The notes under the pieces: model-generated | What the model was told of the DNA's origin: nothing | The model's input: the letters and a program-made list of their open reading frames with translations, nothing else | Database searches by the model: none | Translations under genes and position numbers: made by a program | Part shown: one piece after another, positions 32,024-35,102 of the stretch | How positions within the stretch are numbered: the first letter of the stretch is position 1 | How the letters are laid out: each line of letters opens with the position of its first letter | From: CBCXVS01 sp965178525 | GTDB lineage: Bacteria; Tectomicrobia; Entotheonellia; Entotheonellales; Entotheonellaceae | Length of the DNA: 35,102 nucleotides | Direction: 5' to 3' | Assembly: GCA_965178525.1 (NCBI GenBank) | Contig: CBCXVS010000037.1 | Location: forward strand, 1 to 35,102

Positions 32024-32360
32024 TATCCAGCAGGCTTGTGAGCTGCTTAGCGAGTTTACAGCTGACAAGACTCTCGAAGATGACACTGCCAACGCTATGC
32101 TTCGGTCCGCTGTGGAGCGCCAGTTCGAAATCATCGGTGAAGCGCTCAATCAGATGCTCAGACGGGACCCCGCTCTGACTTCTCGAATCCGTGACCACCG
32201 ACGGATCATCGCGTTTCGCAATCGGCTGATTCACGGGTACGCGGACATCGATCATGAGGTGGTATGGGGCATCCTGACCACTAACCTGCCCAGGCTACGT
32301 CAAGAGATAGAAACGCTTCTGCCAGGCAATGAAGCTATATTTTGGGCGATGATGTCTTAG
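31989..32360 (+). CDS. HepT-like HEPN-domain toxin
   Basis: The 123-residue protein is the HEPN partner of MntA in the HepT/MntA toxin-antitoxin system, an RNase that cuts tRNA or mRNA when not silenced. The helical start LPLEIRKYVYDIQQACELL and FEIIGEALNQMLRRDP are family-like. The catalytic RX4HXY motif is complete in FRNRLIHGYADID. In characterised systems MntA silences HepT by adding AMP to the tyrosine of this motif. The start overlaps the end of the broken antitoxin gene by 35 bases, as in intact operons. The last residues (after LLPGNEA) run into a truncated collagen-like gene and may be altered. Confidence 0.85.
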   Translation: MLPLEIRKYVYDIQQACELLSEFTADKTLEDDTANAMLRSAVERQFEIIGEALNQMLRRDPALTSRIRDHRRIIAFRNRLIHGYADIDHEVVWGILTTNLPRLRQEIETLLPGNEAIFWAMMS

Positions 32361-33073
32361 ATCCTTCCCATGTTACCCCGTTTGAAATTACTGCAGATTT
32401 GCCCATTGGGATCCAGCCAGGTAGCTACCAAACGACGCTCAGCCTGGGTGTAGAACCGCTAAACCCGACCCAACAATTGGATACGATCGATGTGACGATT
32501 GGCGCGCAGGGGCCACAGGGTATTGCGGGTCCTCCAGGACCCAAAGGGGATCCCGGTTCCCAAGGTGTCGCAGGCCCTCCAGGCCCCCAAGGCGCACCTG
32601 GGCCTCAAGGCCGTCCGGGCCAGCAGGGGGCGATCGGGCCACAGGGGCCCGAAGGTATCGCTGGCCCTCCAGGAGGACAAGGTGAGCCTGGACCCGAAGG
32701 TATTCCTGGCCTTCCCGGCTCCCAAGGCGAACGCGGGCCTCAGGGACGTCCGGGCCAGCAGGGGGCGACCGGGCCGCAGGGGCCCGCTGGCCCTGCAGGG
32801 TCCCAAGGCGAGCAAAGCAAACCTGAAGAACGGGTCGTAAGGGTCTTTCCTCGCCCTAAGGAGGACCCTCGCCTCCGGTCTGGCTCCACTAGGATATCCC
32901 CGTCTCAACCAGAGGGTGGCGAGGCTCACGGCCAAAAGCCTTCGACTCGTGATTACCTACTGGGGTTCCTGGGGGCGCTATTTGGGATCGCTGTGTTCTT
33001 GACCGAACCGGCCTTGAACTTCATGACAAATGTATCGGAGCGTATTGGGAGATTTTTTTCTCGGCGCAGATAA
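32342..33073 (+). CDS. Collagen-like protein with C-terminal membrane anchor (5' truncated)
   Basis: After about 55 residues that look like the end of a beta-sandwich domain (PSHVTPFEITADLPIGIQPG, then TLSLG and DTIDVTIGAQG) come some 33 Gly-X-Y triplets, such as GPQGIAGPPGPKGDPGSQG, which should form a collagen triple helix. A charged linker leads to one hydrophobic helix (DYLLGFLGALFGIAVFLTEP) and a basic tail (FFSRRR). It therefore seems held in the membrane by its C-terminus. There is no in-frame ATG; the TTG at 32342 lies inside the HepT end, and a stop lies 12 bases upstream. I infer that the original N-terminal domain was lost and that expression is doubtful. Collagen-like runs in bacteria mostly serve surface or phage-tail fibres. 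Confidence 0.75.
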   Translation: MGDDVLDPSHVTPFEITADLPIGIQPGSYQTTLSLGVEPLNPTQQLDTIDVTIGAQGPQGIAGPPGPKGDPGSQGVAGPPGPQGAPGPQGRPGQQGAIGPQGPEGIAGPPGGQGEPGPEGIPGLPGSQGERGPQGRPGQQGATGPQGPAGPAGSQGEQSKPEERVVRVFPRPKEDPRLRSGSTRISPSQPEGGEAHGQKPSTRDYLLGFLGALFGIAVFLTEPALNFMTNVSERIGRFFSRRR

Positions 33074-33240
33074 GGATAATCCAGTATCTCGTCTACGGAC
33101 GGGTCATGTGACTTGCCGGAAGTATGCCGACTTCTAGGGATGAATGGGAAAATGGCTGTGATCAAACGGACATCAACACGGCAAGATAGCTTCGTTACTC
33201 TCCTTGCTCACAGTCGATCGTATCTTGTTGCCGACGTTGA

Positions 33241-35052
33241 ATGCTAGAGACTTGCCAGAGGTTGGTTGGTTTGTCATACCATAACTTAGAGCGAAATGAC
33301 ATAAAATTAGCATCCGGCTTGTTGGACGATGCACCAGAAAGACACAAGACGTCTATGTTCCCTGCAAACCCCTATACAGTCGGTGGCCCGATTCGCGACC
33401 CTCGCGGCTATGGGTTTTATGGCCGACATGATATTTTTAATTTTATCAGAGATGCCCTCAACACACGGCAACGCGCCGCCATTCTTCTATATGGGCAAAG
33501 ACGCATCGGTAAAACATCGATATTAAGCCGACTTCCCTTTCATCTACCAGACGACTATGTTTGTGTTGATGTTGACTTATCGAGTCGCGCATCCATGGAG
33601 CTCAAAAGCGTGCTGTATGGCCTAGCGCGCGCCATCGCAGATCGGCTTTCGATGTTGGGAGCTGAGCGTGAGACCATAACGGAGGAATCCTTTGCCTCAG
33701 ACTTTTTGCCGCGTGCCATCGAGGCGCTCGATGGCCGTCCTGAACGGCTCATTTTGCTCTTCGATGAAGTGGATGCCCTTGATGGGCCTCTGGCTGACGC
33801 AAACTTCCCTGCCCGTGAGTTTGTCCGCTGCTTAAGCGACCTCATCTTACAGGAGCCTCGTCTGGGTTACATACTCGTCGTGGGACGCAACCCGGACGAC
33901 CTCTCGTTGGATTTCAAGGCAACTCTTGGCAAAGAACTTGTGCACCAACACGTTGGACGTCTATCACAAACACAAACACTAGAATTGATACGCGAACCCT
34001 CGCAAGGCTATCTCGACTTTACCGATGATGCCTGCCAACGTCTTTATACCCTGACGGCTGGGCACCCGTATTGCACGCAGCTTCTGTGTAATGTCATTTG
34101 GAACCAAAGGACAATGTCCCAACCGTCTCCACCGGCCCAGGTGACCGATACACACGTTGAAGCGGCCCTACAGCCAGCGCTCGATATGGGAGGGACGGGT
34201 TTGGATTGGATCTTCGATGGCCTTCCGAAACCAGCCCACCGACTCTTTCTGGCCGCATTAGCCGAGGTGAGTGAGCCCAAGACCGATACAGGCGCTTCGC
34301 TTGAGATGATCCATCAGGCGCTTTGGGAGAGCCATGTTCTTGTTGATGACATTGAGTTAAGCCGTGCTCCAGTGGAATTGCGTCAGTGGGATATGCTGAC
34401 GCCACATAACAGCATGATGCACGTCGCCGTTCCCATGATCGGCGTCTGGATTCAACAGAAGCGGTCATTGAGTCAGATCAAAAGAGAAATCCGATATGTG
34501 AATCCACGGGCTCAAGACCACTACGAAAAGGCTCGCAAGGCCCATCTCGACAATGCTTTGGGTCTCGCCATCAACGAATACCGACATGCGCTCAACTTAT
34601 ATCCACTATTTTTAGATGCACATCATGATCTTGCCACAGCGCTGCGTGAGCGGCGAGAACCAGGGGACTTGGATGATGCGATTAAAGCGCATGAACATGT
34701 GCTAGACCTCGATCCCGAAACGCCACCTAACGCATTTCTCGAAGTTCTTTTAAGCAGTCTTGAGTCGCCTATCGACGATGTTGACACCATTGTCTACCGC
34801 TATAAAAAAATTAAAAACTTGGATAAGCAAGGCCAGTTCACATCTCAAGCTGAGGGGATCATACGCAACGATCTCATCCCAAGATTCAGGCGCCAGCCCT
34901 ATGCAGGAACTGAGAAAATTTACGATGCTTTGGGCGATTCTGAGATGGCAGACATCATTCGGCGGAGCAAAAAAACGAGAATGGTTATGTCATACGTCAT
35001 GATGAGTCATATTTTTATATTTTCCCTATTAGGGTTGTTCCCCAATAGTTAA
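33241..35052 (+). CDS. P-loop (STAND/AAA-type) NTPase with TPR-like repeats, 3' end cut by IS
   Basis: The protein starts with a family-typical lead (FPANPYTVGGPIRDPRGYGF, then YGRHDIF) into an ATPase domain with Walker A LYGQRRIGKTSIL and Walker B LILLFDEVDAL. A winged-helix-like part follows (QWDMLTPHNSMMHVAVPMIG). From about residue 425, helical repeats resemble TPRs: AINEYRHALNLYPLFLDAHH and DAIKAHEHVLDLDPETPP. Near the end a hydrophobic segment begins (MSYVMMSHIFIFSL) and is broken by the IS at 35031, which supplies the last seven residues and a stop. The start may be the ATG at 33241 or the one at 33355; neither has a good ribosome site. STAND-type NTPases often act in phage defence or signalling. 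Here it follows HepT and a collagen-like gene. Confidence 0.8.
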   Translation: MLETCQRLVGLSYHNLERNDIKLASGLLDDAPERHKTSMFPANPYTVGGPIRDPRGYGFYGRHDIFNFIRDALNTRQRAAILLYGQRRIGKTSILSRLPFHLPDDYVCVDVDLSSRASMELKSVLYGLARAIADRLSMLGAERETITEESFASDFLPRAIEALDGRPERLILLFDEVDALDGPLADANFPAREFVRCLSDLILQEPRLGYILVVGRNPDDLSLDFKATLGKELVHQHVGRLSQTQTLELIREPSQGYLDFTDDACQRLYTLTAGHPYCTQLLCNVIWNQRTMSQPSPPAQVTDTHVEAALQPALDMGGTGLDWIFDGLPKPAHRLFLAALAEVSEPKTDTGASLEMIHQALWESHVLVDDIELSRAPVELRQWDMLTPHNSMMHVAVPMIGVWIQQKRSLSQIKREIRYVNPRAQDHYEKARKAHLDNALGLAINEYRHALNLYPLFLDAHHDLATALRERREPGDLDDAIKAHEHVLDLDPETPPNAFLEVLLSSLESPIDDVDTIVYRYKKIKNLDKQGQFTSQAEGIIRNDLIPRFRRQPYAGTEKIYDALGDSEMADIIRRSKKTRMVMSYVMMSHIFIFSLLGLFPNS

Positions 35053-35102
35053 TGAGGTAGGCTATCCTCCCCCAAACGATGGAGGGAGCCCAGCCAGGTC
35101 AT
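35031..35102 (+). mobile_element. Second IS copy, left end only (runs off the window)
   Basis: All 72 bases match the left end of the complete element at 9121-9192, in the same orientation, and again the sequence before it is ATT. The left inverted repeat begins AGGGTTGTTCCCC. The transposase would start at the very end of the window. Confidence 0.95.

Overview
The window looks like a chromosomal scaffold piece from an uncultivated bacterium with a large, plastic genome. It holds a 10-base N gap and is moderately GC-rich. Most intact genes are scattered single functions: an amidase, a CoA-transferase, a MaoC pair, a VOC protein, an oligopeptide-type solute-binding protein, a DHA2 exporter, an FkbM methyltransferase and RibB. 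They lie among several unrelated mobile elements and gene remnants. The mix resembles Tectomicrobia ('Candidatus Entotheonella') or similar soil or sponge-associated lineages. That is only an impression; no rRNA or taxonomic marker is present.

Bases 1-7800 (metabolism and signalling): a zinc-ribbon NUDIX hydrolase, whose upstream 95 bases recur near 19.1 kb; an AtzE-like amidase with its AtzG-like small partner; a hybrid sensor kinase now split into kinase, REC-REC and HPt parts by a perfect 14-bp tandem duplication and a TA-repeat shift; a medium-chain quinone/enone reductase; and a LuxR-type response regulator. Bases 7.8-13.7 kb: a sodium:solute symporter gene interrupted by a 1,007-bp IS with 3-bp target duplications, a heptanucleotide repeat where it converges on a CaiB-type CoA-transferase, then a secreted protein and two MaoC-like hydratase genes with overlapping stop and start.

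Bases 13.7-23.3 kb (mobile and decayed zone): a ParA C-terminal remnant, a radical SAM/SPASM enzyme, a Wzt-type polysaccharide ABC ATPase without its permease, a group II intron whose reverse transcriptase has AADD in place of YADD, an IS91-type fragment, a secreted protein cut by an IS4-like element that contains the assembly gap, and an IS5-type element lying between an HNH-nuclease fragment and a PIN-like fragment.

Bases 23.3-31.7 kb: a macro-domain protein overlapping an unrecognised polytopic membrane protein, a second NUDIX hydrolase, a small lipoprotein, FkbM, RibB, a VOC protein, a Tat-exported SBP_bac_5 protein and a 14-helix MFS exporter. Bases 31.7-35.1 kb form a defence-like accessory block: a HEPN toxin (HepT) behind a 5'-broken MntA antitoxin, a collagen-like protein with a C-terminal membrane anchor, and a P-loop NTPase with a helical/TPR region. 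The NTPase gene is cut by a second copy of the 9.1-kb IS, whose first 72 bases are identical to the first copy and which runs off the window.

Recent IS insertions, simple-repeat frameshifts and stacked remnants show active gene loss by insertion and slippage. The least understood intact parts are the macro-domain/membrane pair, the Wzt/radical SAM pair, and the collagen-like/NTPase pair beside HepT.
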